A stretch of 12,291 nt of DNA. Origin: Dehalococcoidia bacterium. Lineage in GTDB: Bacteria > Chloroflexota > Dehalococcoidia > Dehalococcoidales > UBA5760. The notes beneath the pieces were generated by a model, which saw only the letters and a program-made list of their open reading frames with translations, made no database searches and was not told the origin of the DNA. The stretch lies in NCBI GenBank assembly GCA_011176655.1, contig DUEB01000023.1, positions 1-12,291 on the forward strand, written 5' to 3'. Shown here in pieces: positions 1 through 6,988 of the stretch; the first letter of the stretch is position 1; the number at the start of each line of letters is the position of its first letter. A program made the position numbers and the translations under genes.

Positions 1-33
1 TCTTCGTCTGCCGCCCACAGCCGGTTGCTTTGA

Positions 34-930
34 TTAGCGGAACACCTTCCTGGGGTGCCACCGTCTGTTTTTCGGATTGAAGCGTAGCACACCCAAGAAG
101 AGGCCGTCAAGGGTGTAGGCGCGGCAGCAATCCTGCCCCTCGGTCTCCCGGCCCCTGGCCGGGCTTTCCAGAGCCAGGGATTGCCCGTTTCTGATAAGCT
201 GTCCCTGCGCTTCGCTGACGATTACGGCTGCCCAGTCCAGGAACACGATGTCAATGGGGTAGACATAACGATGCCAGTAGCCGTGGCGGCAGGCGTCCTC
301 AAACTGGCTCAGGGAGACGGCTTCCCTGATGTCAAAAAGGCCGGAGCGCAGGCGGACTAGGCTGGTCAGGGTAGCGCCGCAGCCCAGCGCCTGCCCCAAG
401 TCATGGGCTAGAGAGCGGATATAGGTGCCCTTACCGCAGACCACCTCTATGGTGAGCCGGGGCGGCTGCCAGTCGGTAAGCTCCAGGCGGTCGATTCTGG
501 CCGGACGGCTGGGCCGCTCGACCTGGATGCCGGCTCGCGCCAGCTCGTAGAGCCGCTTACCATGGTGTTTTACCGCGCTAAACATCGGCGGGGTCTGCGC
601 TATCAGGCCGCGAAAGGCATCCAGCGCCGATAAGACCTGCTCCCGGCTAATCCCCGATGGGTCTCCTAGCTGGGTGGTCTGGCCGCTTGCGTCGTAGGTA
701 TCAGTAGCCCGGCCCAGTTCAATCTGGGCTCGGTAGACCTTGGTGGTGTCCGTCAGGAAGGCGCTAATCTTAGTTCCCTGGCCGAGGCAGACAGGCAGGA
801 CACCGGTGGCGTCGGGGTCGAGGGTGCCGGCGTGTCCCACCCGCCGCTCCCCGATTAGTCTCCTTACCGTGGCCACGGCGCCGAAAGAGGTCATGCCCTG
901 GGGTTTCCTGATGTTTAATATACCGTCCAC
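34..930 (-). CDS. truB: tRNA pseudouridine(55) synthase TruB
   Basis: TruB converts U55 in the T-loop of most tRNAs to pseudouridine in the cytoplasm. The 298-aa product has the family signature near the N-terminus: an N-I-R-K-P-Q-G-M-T-S stretch (6-15), then GHAGTLDPDATG (32-43) with the catalytic Asp at residue 38. A GTYIRSLAHDLG block follows in the middle (about 167-178), and a C-terminal PUA-like segment ends in a basic tail. Length is normal for bacterial TruB. The start is GTG (928-930), with AGAGG 6 nt upstream on the minus strand; starting there keeps the complete D-G-I-L-N-I beginning of the family. It is the last gene of the minus-strand cluster seen here, 70 nt after rbfA, and probably cotranscribed with it. 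No terminator is visible in the remaining 33 bases at the window edge. Confidence 0.97.
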   Translation of the reverse strand: MDGILNIRKPQGMTSFGAVATVRRLIGERRVGHAGTLDPDATGVLPVCLGQGTKISAFLTDTTKVYRAQIELGRATDTYDASGQTTQLGDPSGISREQVLSALDAFRGLIAQTPPMFSAVKHHGKRLYELARAGIQVERPSRPARIDRLELTDWQPPRLTIEVVCGKGTYIRSLAHDLGQALGCGATLTSLVRLRSGLFDIREAVSLSQFEDACRHGYWHRYVYPIDIVFLDWAAVIVSEAQGQLIRNGQSLALESPARGRETEGQDCCRAYTLDGLFLGVLRFNPKNRRWHPRKVFR

Positions 931-1000
931 AGTAAACCTCTATGCTGTCAGAACTGCCCTCCGGGGCGACCTGGCTAAAGAACTCTGAGACGCTGCCCCG

Positions 1001-1375
1001 CTAGCTCTCTGGCTGGCGGTTGGTCTCGTCTTTAGTGACCTGGTCGATTAACTGCAGGATATGGTCTCCCTGCTCGATGGAATCGTCCCAGCAGAAGTTT
1101 AGCTCGGGGGTGCGCCGCAGCTTCAGGTGGTGGGCCAGCTCTTTACGCAGGAAGCCCGAGGCGGACTCAAGCACCTTCAGTATCGCCTGCTTCTCCGCCT
1201 CGCTGCCGAGGTGACTGACGAATACCTTGGCGTGTCTCAGGTCGGTGGAGGTAGCGACCTCGGTCACGGTCACAAAGGTGTTGAGTCGGGGGTCTTTAAG
1301 CTGGCGCTGGATTAGTTCACTGAGTTCGCGGCGGATGAGCTTGTTTACCTGCTCAATGCGATGCCCCATAATCAC
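1001..1375 (-). CDS. rbfA: 30S ribosome-binding factor RbfA
   Basis: RbfA is a small KH-fold protein that binds the 30S subunit and helps mature the 5' end of 16S rRNA. The 124-aa product shows the family pattern throughout: R-I-E-Q-V-N-K-L-I-R-R-E-L near the start, then KDPRL followed by V-T-V-T-E-V, a strand with A-K-V-F-V-S, and near the end L-R-R-T-P-E-L-N-F with DDSIEQG. The longest start is GTG at 1373-1375, with GAGG 7 nt upstream. An ATG two codons later (1367-1369) is a possible alternative and changes only two residues. It lies 20 nt downstream of infB, consistent with one transcript. Confidence 0.95.
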   Translation of the reverse strand: MIMGHRIEQVNKLIRRELSELIQRQLKDPRLNTFVTVTEVATSTDLRHAKVFVSHLGSEAEKQAILKVLESASGFLRKELAHHLKLRRTPELNFCWDDSIEQGDHILQLIDQVTKDETNRQPES

Positions 1376-1395
1376 TGCCTGGCCTCGGGGTTCAC

Positions 1396-3228
1396 CTACT
1401 GGCTAATCTCACTGCGAAAGAGCTCCAGCGTGTCGCCGACCTGAAACTCGTTACAGTCTTTAAGGCCCACCCCGCACTCATAGCCGGCGGCTACCTCCTT
1501 CACGTTATCCTTAAAGCGCCTGAGGCTGCTGACCGTGGACTCACAGACCAGCTCCCCACCGCGCCGCAGCCTGGCAGAGGCACCGCGAGTTACCTTGCCT
1601 TCGGTGATATAGACACCGGCGACCTTTTCCTGCTTACCGAGCGCGAAGACGCTCCTCACCTCGGCCTGCCCCTCAATAACCTCGATATAGGTAGGTTCCA
1701 GCATTCCTTTCAGGGCACTGCTCACGTCGTTTATCAGGTCGTAGATTACCTTATAGGAGCGGATGCTGACTCCCTCTCTCCCCGCCAGCCGGCGGGCTCC
1801 GGTCTGGGAGCCAACGCCAAAGCCGATAATTATCCCCTTGGAGGCGATAGCCAGCATGACGTCGGTCTCGGTGATGTTGCCCGTGCCGCTGTGGAGAACT
1901 CTCACCTGAACTTCATCGGTGCTTAGCTGCTGCAGGGAGCTCCTTACGGGTTCAATACTGCCCTGCACGTCGGCTTTGAGAATGATGTTGAGTTCTTTTA
2001 CCTGACCGGTGCTTATCTGGTCATAGAGATTGCTCAGATTGACGGCTCCTCGCCCCCGCTTCTCTTCCTGCCGTTTCTGAATCAGCTTCTGTGCCTGGCT
2101 TTCGCTGGTCAGCACGTTCATGGTGTCTCCGACCTGAGGGACACTGCTCAGACCCAGGATTTCAACCGGAGTCGCCGGCTCCGCCTTCCTTATGTGCTTA
2201 CCCAGGTCATTAAACATGGCTTTTACCCGTCCCCAGGTAGTCCCGACGACCAGGGTATCACCCGTCCTCAGGGTTCCTTCCTGAACCAGTACCGTAGCCA
2301 GCGCCCCTTTGGTCTTGTCCATCTTGGCTTCGATAACGACCCCGGCTGCCGGGCGAGACGGGTCGGCCCGAATCTCCTCCATCTCAGCTACCAGCAGCAG
2401 GTTCTCCAGGAGCTCGGTGATGCCTGTTTTCTCCTTGGCTGAAATGGGGATACAGACCACGTCGCCTCCCCATTCCTCAATAACCAGGCCGGCGTCAGCC
2501 AGCTGCTGTTTAACGCTATCGGGGTTAGCCGTGGGCTTGTCAATCTTGTTTACGGCCACTACGATGGGCACCCCGGCCGCCCGGGCGTGGTCGATAGCCT
2601 CCAAGGTCTGGGGCATGACCCCGTCGTCGGCGGCTACCACCAGAATGACAATGTCGGTTACCTGTGCCCCCCGGGCCCGCATCGCGGTGAAGGCTTCGTG
2701 CCCCGGTGTGTCCAGGAAGGTGACCTTATGCCCCCCCACCTCAACCTGATAGGCGCCGATATGCTGGGTTATACCCCCGGCTTCGGATGCCATGACGTTG
2801 GTCTCGCGAATGGCATCCAGGAGCCTGGTCTTCCCGTGGTCGACGTGCCCCATAATGGTGACTACCGCCGGGCGCGGCTTCAGGTTCTTGCGGGCCTCGC
2901 CCTGGAGGTGCTGTCCCTTCTTGAAATCAATAACGGTGCTGGATAGCTTGCGCGTTGCTTGAGGCTCTGGGCGCGGCTCGTAACCTAAATTGGTGGCCAC
3001 AGTAGCTGCGGCTTCGTAGTCGATAAGCTGATTAATGTTGGCCATGATGCCAATCCGCATCAGCTGCTTGATGACGTCGATAACGCTGACCCCAAGAGTT
3101 TCTGCCAGTTGACGCACGCTTAGGGTAGGCGCAATCTCGACCGGGCGCGCCTCCGCTGGTTGAGAGCCAGCCTGGGGTCCTCTCGTGGCTGGGACTGGCG
3201 TATCACCTGAATTACTTGTTATGGCCAC
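1396..3228 (-). CDS. infB: Translation initiation factor IF-2
   Basis: IF-2 is the GTPase that places initiator fMet-tRNA on the 30S subunit and drives subunit joining. The 610-aa product has an IF2_N-type helical domain at about 35-85. The GTPase elements follow in order: G1 GHVDHGKT (127-134), switch [10 protein letters not shown] (151-160), G3 DTPGH (173-177), G4 NKID (227-230) and G5 SAK (263-265). Domains II, III and the C-terminal fMet-tRNA-binding domain follow. At 610 aa it is much shorter than the enterobacterial protein and lacks the long repetitive N-terminal extension; compact IF-2 is common in several phyla. The start is GTG (3226-3228), with AAGGGG 9 nt upstream. Its first 17 bases overlap the end of ylxR, suggesting translational coupling. 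Confidence 0.97.
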   Translation of the reverse strand: MAITSNSGDTPVPATRGPQAGSQPAEARPVEIAPTLSVRQLAETLGVSVIDVIKQLMRIGIMANINQLIDYEAAATVATNLGYEPRPEPQATRKLSSTVIDFKKGQHLQGEARKNLKPRPAVVTIMGHVDHGKTRLLDAIRETNVMASEAGGITQHIGAYQVEVGGHKVTFLDTPGHEAFTAMRARGAQVTDIVILVVAADDGVMPQTLEAIDHARAAGVPIVVAVNKIDKPTANPDSVKQQLADAGLVIEEWGGDVVCIPISAKEKTGITELLENLLLVAEMEEIRADPSRPAAGVVIEAKMDKTKGALATVLVQEGTLRTGDTLVVGTTWGRVKAMFNDLGKHIRKAEPATPVEILGLSSVPQVGDTMNVLTSESQAQKLIQKRQEEKRGRGAVNLSNLYDQISTGQVKELNIILKADVQGSIEPVRSSLQQLSTDEVQVRVLHSGTGNITETDVMLAIASKGIIIGFGVGSQTGARRLAGREGVSIRSYKVIYDLINDVSSALKGMLEPTYIEVIEGQAEVRSVFALGKQEKVAGVYITEGKVTRGASARLRRGGELVCESTVSSLRRFKDNVKEVAAGYECGVGLKDCNEFQVGDTLELFRSEISQ

Positions 3229-3508
3229 TCTTCGTATCCCCTTCTAGAATGTCCCTGGCTTGCTGCCAGAGCTCTTCCCGGTTCTGGACGCTGAGGGTTG
3301 CCCTGAGAGCATACTCCAGCCGGTTGCTCTTCAGCCCGGCTTCCCAGCATTCTGGCCTGTGGCACAGGTAGGCACCGCGTCCGGCAGCCTTCCCCCGGCG
3401 GTCAATCTCGACTCCGCGGTCGGCGGTGCGCACCAGGCGGATTAGCTCTCGCTTTGGTCTTGCCTGGCGGCAGGCGACACAGGTTCGTTGCGGAATGTGC
3501 TGGCTAAT
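3212..3508 (-). CDS. ylxR: YlxR family (DUF448) RNA-binding protein, apparent AUU start
   Basis: YlxR-family proteins are small, probably nucleic-acid-binding proteins encoded between nusA and infB; their role is poorly defined. The 98-aa reading given here contains RTCVACR (8-14), KRELIRLVR (19-27) and GRGAY (43-47), with cysteines 10, 13, 49 and 54 as a possible metal site. The first in-frame ATG/GTG/TTG is a GTG at 3431-3433. Starting there would remove the whole conserved N-terminus, including the CxxC. Upstream of the RTCVACR codons the frame is open back to a TGA at 3521-3523 with no NUG codon. The only well-placed candidate is ATT at 3506-3508, 7 nt after AGGAGG (3516-3521). With this start the gene overlaps nusA by 67 nt and infB by 17 nt. 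The family call is firm; the AUU start is an inference from frame, motif and Shine-Dalgarno spacing. Confidence 0.85.
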   Translation of the reverse strand: MSQHIPQRTCVACRQARPKRELIRLVRTADRGVEIDRRGKAAGRGAYLCHRPECWEAGLKSNRLEYALRATLSVQNREELWQQARDILEGDTKSGHNK

Positions 3509-4935
3509 AGCTCGTCCTCCTCATAGTCTTCCGGGCTCTGTGATACCCGGCGGCGTTTCTTAATCTTGATGCCGTCCTCAGCAGCCACCTTACCCGGAGC
3601 GCTTTTCTTCTTTTTCTTCTTGGGTTTGGCTCCCAGCTTGACCGGGGTCGGTACCACGATGTCCTCGGCGAACCTTATCTCGGCTTTTTCTTCGCTGGGC
3701 TGCGCTTCGGGGCTGACCGGGGTGGGGGCCTCGCTCTCAGCGGCGGCCTGCGGCGCTGGGGCTTCCTCGATTTCCTCGGCTGTCTCCACGGCCTCCGATG
3801 ATGCCAGCACTGGCTCCTCAACAACGGGTGCCTCGCCGGGTAGCTCCTCCTCGGCTACGGCTTCCGCCTCGGCTACGCTTGCCAGAGCCTCGGCCTCCGC
3901 CGCGGCTTCGGAAGCGCTCTTGATATCAATTCGCAGGCTGATAAGTTTGGCTGCCAGCCTGACGTTCTGTCCCTCTTTGCCGATGGCCAGGGAGAGTTGA
4001 TTATCCGGCACCACTACAGTCGCTGTCTCCTCCTTCTCATTCACGGTAACGTTTACTACGTGGGCCGGGCTCAGGGCATTGGTGATGAAAACAGACCTGT
4101 CCGGGCTCCACATGATAACGTCTATCTTTTCGCCGCTTAGCTCGTTGACGATATTCTGTATCCTGATGCCCCTCAAGCCGACACAGCAGCCGACGGGGTC
4201 AATGCCTTCTTGGCGGGCCACCACCGCTACCTTGCTCCGGTAGCCGGCCTCGCGGGCAACTGATTTTATCTCTACGGTGCCGTTGAGAACCTCCGGAACC
4301 TCAAGCTCAAAAAGCCGCCGCAGCAGGTTCGGGTGAGAGCGTGACACCAACACCCTCGGTCCGCGGTTGGTCTGAATTACCTCCAGGAGGCAGACCTTGA
4401 GCCTCTGGCCGACCCGGTATCTTTCGTTGTGCACCTGCTCGGCTGCCGGCAGTATTGCCTCGGTCCGTCCCAGGTCAATGAAGAGCTGCCTGGGCTCGAT
4501 GCGGCGTACCATGCCGGTAACGATGTTGCCTTCCTTATCGGCGAACTCCTCAAAGATGGCACTGTGCTCCGCTTCGTGGAGGCGTTGCAGGATGACCTGC
4601 TTGGCGGTCTGCGCGGCAATGCGCCCCGCATTGTGAGGGGTGGCTTCTATCTCTACCGTGTCGCCAAGCTGTGCGTCTGCTTTGAGCTGAAGCGCCTCAT
4701 CCAGGGTAATCTCACGGCGCTGGTCCGTGGGCAGCTCGACCACCGTCTTCTGAACCCATACCTTGATGCCGCCGGTGTTGGGGTTAATCCTGACCAGGAT
4801 ATCCTGGTTGGGCGCGAAGTTGTTCTTCTTGTAGGCCGACACCAGCGCCGCCTCTACAGCCTCGAGGACTGTCTCCCGGGGCAGATTCTTCTCCGCCGAG
4901 AGTTGGGTGATAGCGAGCATAAAGTCGCTTTTCAT
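3442..4935 (-). CDS. nusA: Transcription termination/antitermination factor NusA
   Basis: NusA binds RNA polymerase and nascent RNA and modulates pausing, intrinsic termination and antitermination. The 497-aa product has the RNAP-binding N-terminal domain (about 1-125, with A-L-V-S-A-Y-K-K and GRIAAQTAKQV). An S1 domain follows (about 135-200), then KH1 (about 230-285, GCCVGLRG at 249-256) and KH2 (about 305-340, GKEGQN at 319-324). Beyond residue 340 comes a roughly 155-residue tail not found in minimal NusA: first Ala/Glu-rich and acidic (341-420), then a lysine cluster (438-444) and a K-I-K-K-R-R-R run (457-463). The start is ATG at 4933-4935, with only a weak GTGAG directly before it; Met6 is an alternative. 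It heads the minus-strand cluster, and rimP, its usual upstream partner, is absent. Confidence 0.96.
   Translation of the reverse strand: MKSDFMLAITQLSAEKNLPRETVLEAVEAALVSAYKKNNFAPNQDILVRINPNTGGIKVWVQKTVVELPTDQRREITLDEALQLKADAQLGDTVEIEATPHNAGRIAAQTAKQVILQRLHEAEHSAIFEEFADKEGNIVTGMVRRIEPRQLFIDLGRTEAILPAAEQVHNERYRVGQRLKVCLLEVIQTNRGPRVLVSRSHPNLLRRLFELEVPEVLNGTVEIKSVAREAGYRSKVAVVARQEGIDPVGCCVGLRGIRIQNIVNELSGEKIDVIMWSPDRSVFITNALSPAHVVNVTVNEKEETATVVVPDNQLSLAIGKEGQNVRLAAKLISLRIDIKSASEAAAEAEALASVAEAEAVAEEELPGEAPVVEEPVLASSEAVETAEEIEEAPAPQAAAESEAPTPVSPEAQPSEEKAEIRFAEDIVVPTPVKLGAKPKKKKKKSAPGKVAAEDGIKIKKRRRVSQSPEDYEEDELLASTFRNEPVSPAARQDQSES
3516..3521 (-). promoter_or_regulatory. Shine-Dalgarno site that decides the ylxR start
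   Basis: AGGAGG on the minus strand, embedded in nusA codons, stands 7 nt before the ATT at 3506-3508. It overlaps the in-frame TGA that closes the ylxR frame upstream. This perfect site is the main reason for choosing ATT over the downstream GTG, whose immediate upstream bases (CTAATCCGCCTG) hold no Shine-Dalgarno match. Confidence 0.7.
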
Positions 4936-4974
4936 CTCACACTAAGCCCCCAATTATATTATCCTCTTCAGAAC

Positions 4975-4998
4975 AAAAAAGTGGGATATCACCCACTT
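4975..4998 (-). terminator. Intrinsic-terminator-like hairpin in the nusA leader
   Basis: Read on the minus strand, AAGTGGG (4992-4998) pairs with CCCACTT (4979-4985) around a 6-nt loop, giving a 7-bp stem with four G:C pairs. Six T's (4975-4980, two of them in the stem) and GTT follow directly. The plus-strand orientation has no T-run, so the element is directional. It lies about 40 nt before the nusA ATG and downstream of a good minus-strand promoter, so it would act on the nusA transcript. No minus-strand gene that it could close lies upstream of it in the window. Confidence 0.65.
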
Positions 4999-5024
4999 CA
5001 CGACGCAATCTTCAACCTAGCGGA

Positions 5025-5054
5025 ATTATACCACAACCCGGTTCTGGGACGCAA
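5025..5054 (-). promoter_or_regulatory. Sigma70-type promoter for the nusA cluster
   Basis: On the minus strand a perfect TATAAT (5025-5030) is preceded by TGG, an extended -10. TTGCGT lies 18 bp upstream (5049-5054). Transcription would begin near 5018, giving a leader of roughly 80 nt that contains the hairpin at 4975-4998. Confidence 0.6.
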
Positions 5055-5132
5055 TACAAGTTGCCGGGCTGGGTTATCCTCTGGCGTTACCGTCTTGATG
5101 TGCTCTGGGCTTTCGGGGTGAGAAGGCGGGTG

Positions 5133-5161
5133 TTGAGCTTTTTGTCTTTGTGCCGTATAAT
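5133..5161 (+). promoter_or_regulatory. Sigma70-type promoter for the LivJ-like lipoprotein gene
   Basis: TTGAGC (5133-5138), a 17-bp spacer and TATAAT (5156-5161) form a near-consensus promoter. A second, overlapping pair (TTGTCT 5142-5147, 18 bp, TATAAT 5166-5171) is shifted by about 10 bp. The resulting leader is about 160 nt long. It contains a modest pairing TGGTCT/AGACCA (5175-5180 with 5204-5209) and no other obvious structure. Together with the promoter at 5025-5054 it makes this 394-bp gap a divergent control region. Confidence 0.65.
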
Positions 5162-5329
5162 CTGGTATAATATATGGTCTGGTTGTGTCGGGTGGCTAAA
5201 TCTAGACCAGTATGAATCACCTTGAGTTAATGATACGGGACTAGTCAGTCTCTTGGTTTCGTTTTCCGGCTGTAGCAGTATGGTTGCATCTGAAATCAAG
5301 CTAGAGAATCCTAAACTGAGGAGGGAAGG

Positions 5330-6694
5330 ATGAAAAGATTTATTGTTCCTCTGCTAGCTATAGTATTGATTACCAGCCTGGTTGTTGCTGGTTGTAGACC
5401 AAAACCCCCTGAGCGGCCTGATTTCCCCGATGAGATGTCCTGCGGCATGGTTGTCGATTTGAGCGGCCCTTATGCCCAGATGGGTGAAAGACTCAGTACT
5501 GGTGCCGAAGTAGCCGTTAAGCAGATGAACGAGTGGGGAGGCATCAGGAACATGTATTCCATGGACCTGGAGCTTATTGTGGCTGATGACGGCGGTTCTG
5601 ACGCACAGGCGGCGGCAGAGGCGGAGCGGTTGATTACCGAGGAGGATGTCATCTTCTTGCTGGGTGCCTGGCCCACGGCTATGGCCATCGCTGAGGTGGC
5701 TGAGGAATACGAGGTGCCCTTTATCTGCCCTCTGGATTTAGAGCCGATTACCGAGCAGGGCTTTAAATATACCTTTCGTACCACGGCCGGTGCGGAAGCC
5801 CTTGCCGCTCAGGTGGTGGCCGGGATGACGGAGTCGGCTGATGAGGCGGGACTGCCCCCGCCCGAGAGCTGCTTCCTGATGTATGTCCCCGATGAGCAGG
5901 GTACGGCGGTAGTCGAGGCATTCAGGGAGCAGGCGGAGACAGTCGGTATTGAAATAGTAGGCGAAGAGGTTATTAACGCGACTGCCACCAGCTTTGCCAC
6001 TCAGCTTGCCGCCGCCGAGGCGGCGGCTCCCGACCTGCTTTTTACCTGTAACTATCTTGATCATGCCAAAATACTGTACCAGGAGATGATGGATAGGGAG
6101 AGTTATTTCCCCTATGGTGTCTATTCTTGGGGGTGGGGTACTGAAGACCCCGCCTTCTACGAGTCGCTGCCGCTGGAAGCCTATGAGTATGGCTTTGTTC
6201 ATGAGGCCGCTGATGCGGTGCCGCAGGGGAGAAACTACTACGAGTGGATTGATGACGAGGTGCGCGCCAGGATAGACGAGGACTGGAATATCCCGGAAAT
6301 AGCTACCGCCTATAATGCCATCTGGCTGGTTAAAGAGGCCCTCGAGCGCATGGTAGAGTTGGGGGCATCGCTCCCGGGGGCGCAGGAAGCGATTGAGTTC
6401 AGCCTCGAACCGGACAAGTTCCGGGATTATCTGCGGGTGGCACTGGATGCCCTGGATTTAAACCGCGCTCTTGTGGAGAAGGTACAGCTGCCGGACGGCT
6501 CACCGTTTCTCCCTGCCCTGCATGTGTTGCGTTTTGAACAGTTTGCGTTTGACGAGGAGGGGCAGAGTATCTATTCGACCGGCATAATCAGCCAGAACAT
6601 CGATGGCACGCGCTGGCCGATGTATCCCACGGGAAAGCGCGAGAAGGATTCTCCAGCGGTTGTCCTGCCGATACCACCCTGGAGCGAGCGGTAG
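5330..6694 (+). CDS. LivJ-type ABC transporter substrate-binding lipoprotein
   Basis: Predicted membrane-anchored binding protein of the type I periplasmic-binding fold (Peripla_BP_6, branched-chain amino-acid/amide class). The N-terminus is a lipoprotein signal peptide: M-K-R-F, a hydrophobic stretch, then VVAGC with Cys22 as the lipidation site. The mature part opens with a family-typical segment: M-V-V-D-L-S-G-P-Y-A-Q-M-G, then G-A-E-V-A-V-K-Q-M-N. Later come D-L-L-F-T-C-N-Y and an aromatic-rich Y-S-W-G-W-G segment. Length is 454 aa. The ATG follows AGGAGGG with 4 nt between, and it is preceded by its own promoter. No LivH/M permease or LivF/G ATPase is nearby; the permeases downstream belong to the sugar class. 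It may serve a distant transporter or act as a sensor. The substrate cannot be inferred. Confidence 0.88.
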   Translation: MKRFIVPLLAIVLITSLVVAGCRPKPPERPDFPDEMSCGMVVDLSGPYAQMGERLSTGAEVAVKQMNEWGGIRNMYSMDLELIVADDGGSDAQAAAEAERLITEEDVIFLLGAWPTAMAIAEVAEEYEVPFICPLDLEPITEQGFKYTFRTTAGAEALAAQVVAGMTESADEAGLPPPESCFLMYVPDEQGTAVVEAFREQAETVGIEIVGEEVINATATSFATQLAAAEAAAPDLLFTCNYLDHAKILYQEMMDRESYFPYGVYSWGWGTEDPAFYESLPLEAYEYGFVHEAADAVPQGRNYYEWIDDEVRARIDEDWNIPEIATAYNAIWLVKEALERMVELGASLPGAQEAIEFSLEPDKFRDYLRVALDALDLNRALVEKVQLPDGSPFLPALHVLRFEQFAFDEEGQSIYSTGIISQNIDGTRWPMYPTGKREKDSPAVVLPIPPWSER

Positions 6695-6708
6695 CGTAGA
6701 CAGTGTTG

Positions 6709-6782
6709 GGGCAGGCTTTAACGAACGGGGTAGCCGTCGCCACGTAGGGATGGTTGAAAACTCAGGGCGTGGCAGCCTGCCC
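6709..6782 (+). other. Candidate structured RNA / three-way junction after the lipoprotein gene
   Basis: GGGCAGGCT (6709-6717) is perfectly complementary to AGCCTGCCC (6774-6782). Inside this helix, ACGG/CCGT (6725-6728 with 6734-6737) and GCCACG/CGTGGC (6739-6744 with 6768-6773) can form side by side, with almost no unpaired bases at the junction. The layout resembles a three-way junction RNA but matches no family I recognise, and no T-run follows. It could be a 3' UTR structure that protects the upstream message, or chance pairing. Confidence 0.35.
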
Positions 6783-6883
6783 GAGCTAAAATTTAATACC
6801 CTTTGGCTGGCGGAGGCGTATTGATTTTTGGTGGCATCGGCAGTTCTATGGACATTATTTTGCCATCAATTTCTCTTAAACTA

Positions 6884-6912
6884 TTGACAAGCGGTAAAAA
6901 TTAAGGTATAAG
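6884..6912 (+). promoter_or_regulatory. Sigma70-type promoter of the permease cassette
   Basis: Consensus TTGACA (6884-6889), a 17-bp spacer and TATAAG (6907-6912). Transcription would start near 6919, about 70 nt before the first permease. The rest of the 294-bp gap upstream holds the candidate RNA structure at 6709-6782 and nothing else recognisable. Confidence 0.7.
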
Positions 6913-6919
6913 TATACCT
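6904..6919. promoter_or_regulatory. Palindrome over the -10 box (operator candidate)
   Basis: AGGTATA and TATACCT form a perfect 7-2-7 inverted repeat that covers the whole -10 element and the probable start site. A dimeric repressor bound here would block RNA polymerase. No regulator gene is seen in the window. Confidence 0.45.
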
Positions 6920-6988
6920 AAATTACCTAGCCCCCGTTGACAAACGGTAGATAATAGTCTTATCTGTCAGCCTGGTGAGGGATAGATT

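Larger units (their letters stand above)
6884..6949 (+). repeat. Direct repeat TTGACAARCGGTA, two copies 53 bp apart
   Basis: Copy one (6884-6896) and copy two (6937-6949) match at 12 of 13 bases. Copy one forms the -35 region; copy two lies just downstream of the expected start site. The 53-bp spacing is close to five helical turns. Copy two has no convincing -10 at 16-18 bp, so it looks more like a protein-binding repeat than a second promoter. Confidence 0.45.

Noticed and set aside
3431..3433. GTG as start of a 73-aa ylxR product
   Set aside because: It discards the conserved RTCVACR and KRELIRL region that is in frame upstream and has no Shine-Dalgarno of its own.
4429..5121. 230-codon plus-strand open frame opposite nusA
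   Set aside because: It is antisense to the nusA N-terminal domain, has no recognisable motif or ribosome-binding site, and arises from high-GC codon bias.
5087..5299. 70-codon minus-strand frame in the divergent gap
   Set aside because: Its sequence is not protein-like, it has no homology I recognise, and it lies across a strong plus-strand promoter.
5738..6202. 154-codon minus-strand frame inside the LivJ-like gene
   Set aside because: It is a shadow of a well-supported coding gene, with no domain or start signal.
6603..6824. 73-codon plus-strand frame overlapping the end of the LivJ-like gene
   Set aside because: It mostly overlaps the supported gene in another frame and lacks a ribosome-binding site; the remaining part is the candidate RNA structure.
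6937..6965. Second promoter starting at the second TTGACA
   Set aside because: The hexamer at the right distance (TTATCT) matches the -10 consensus poorly; a binding-site repeat fits better.
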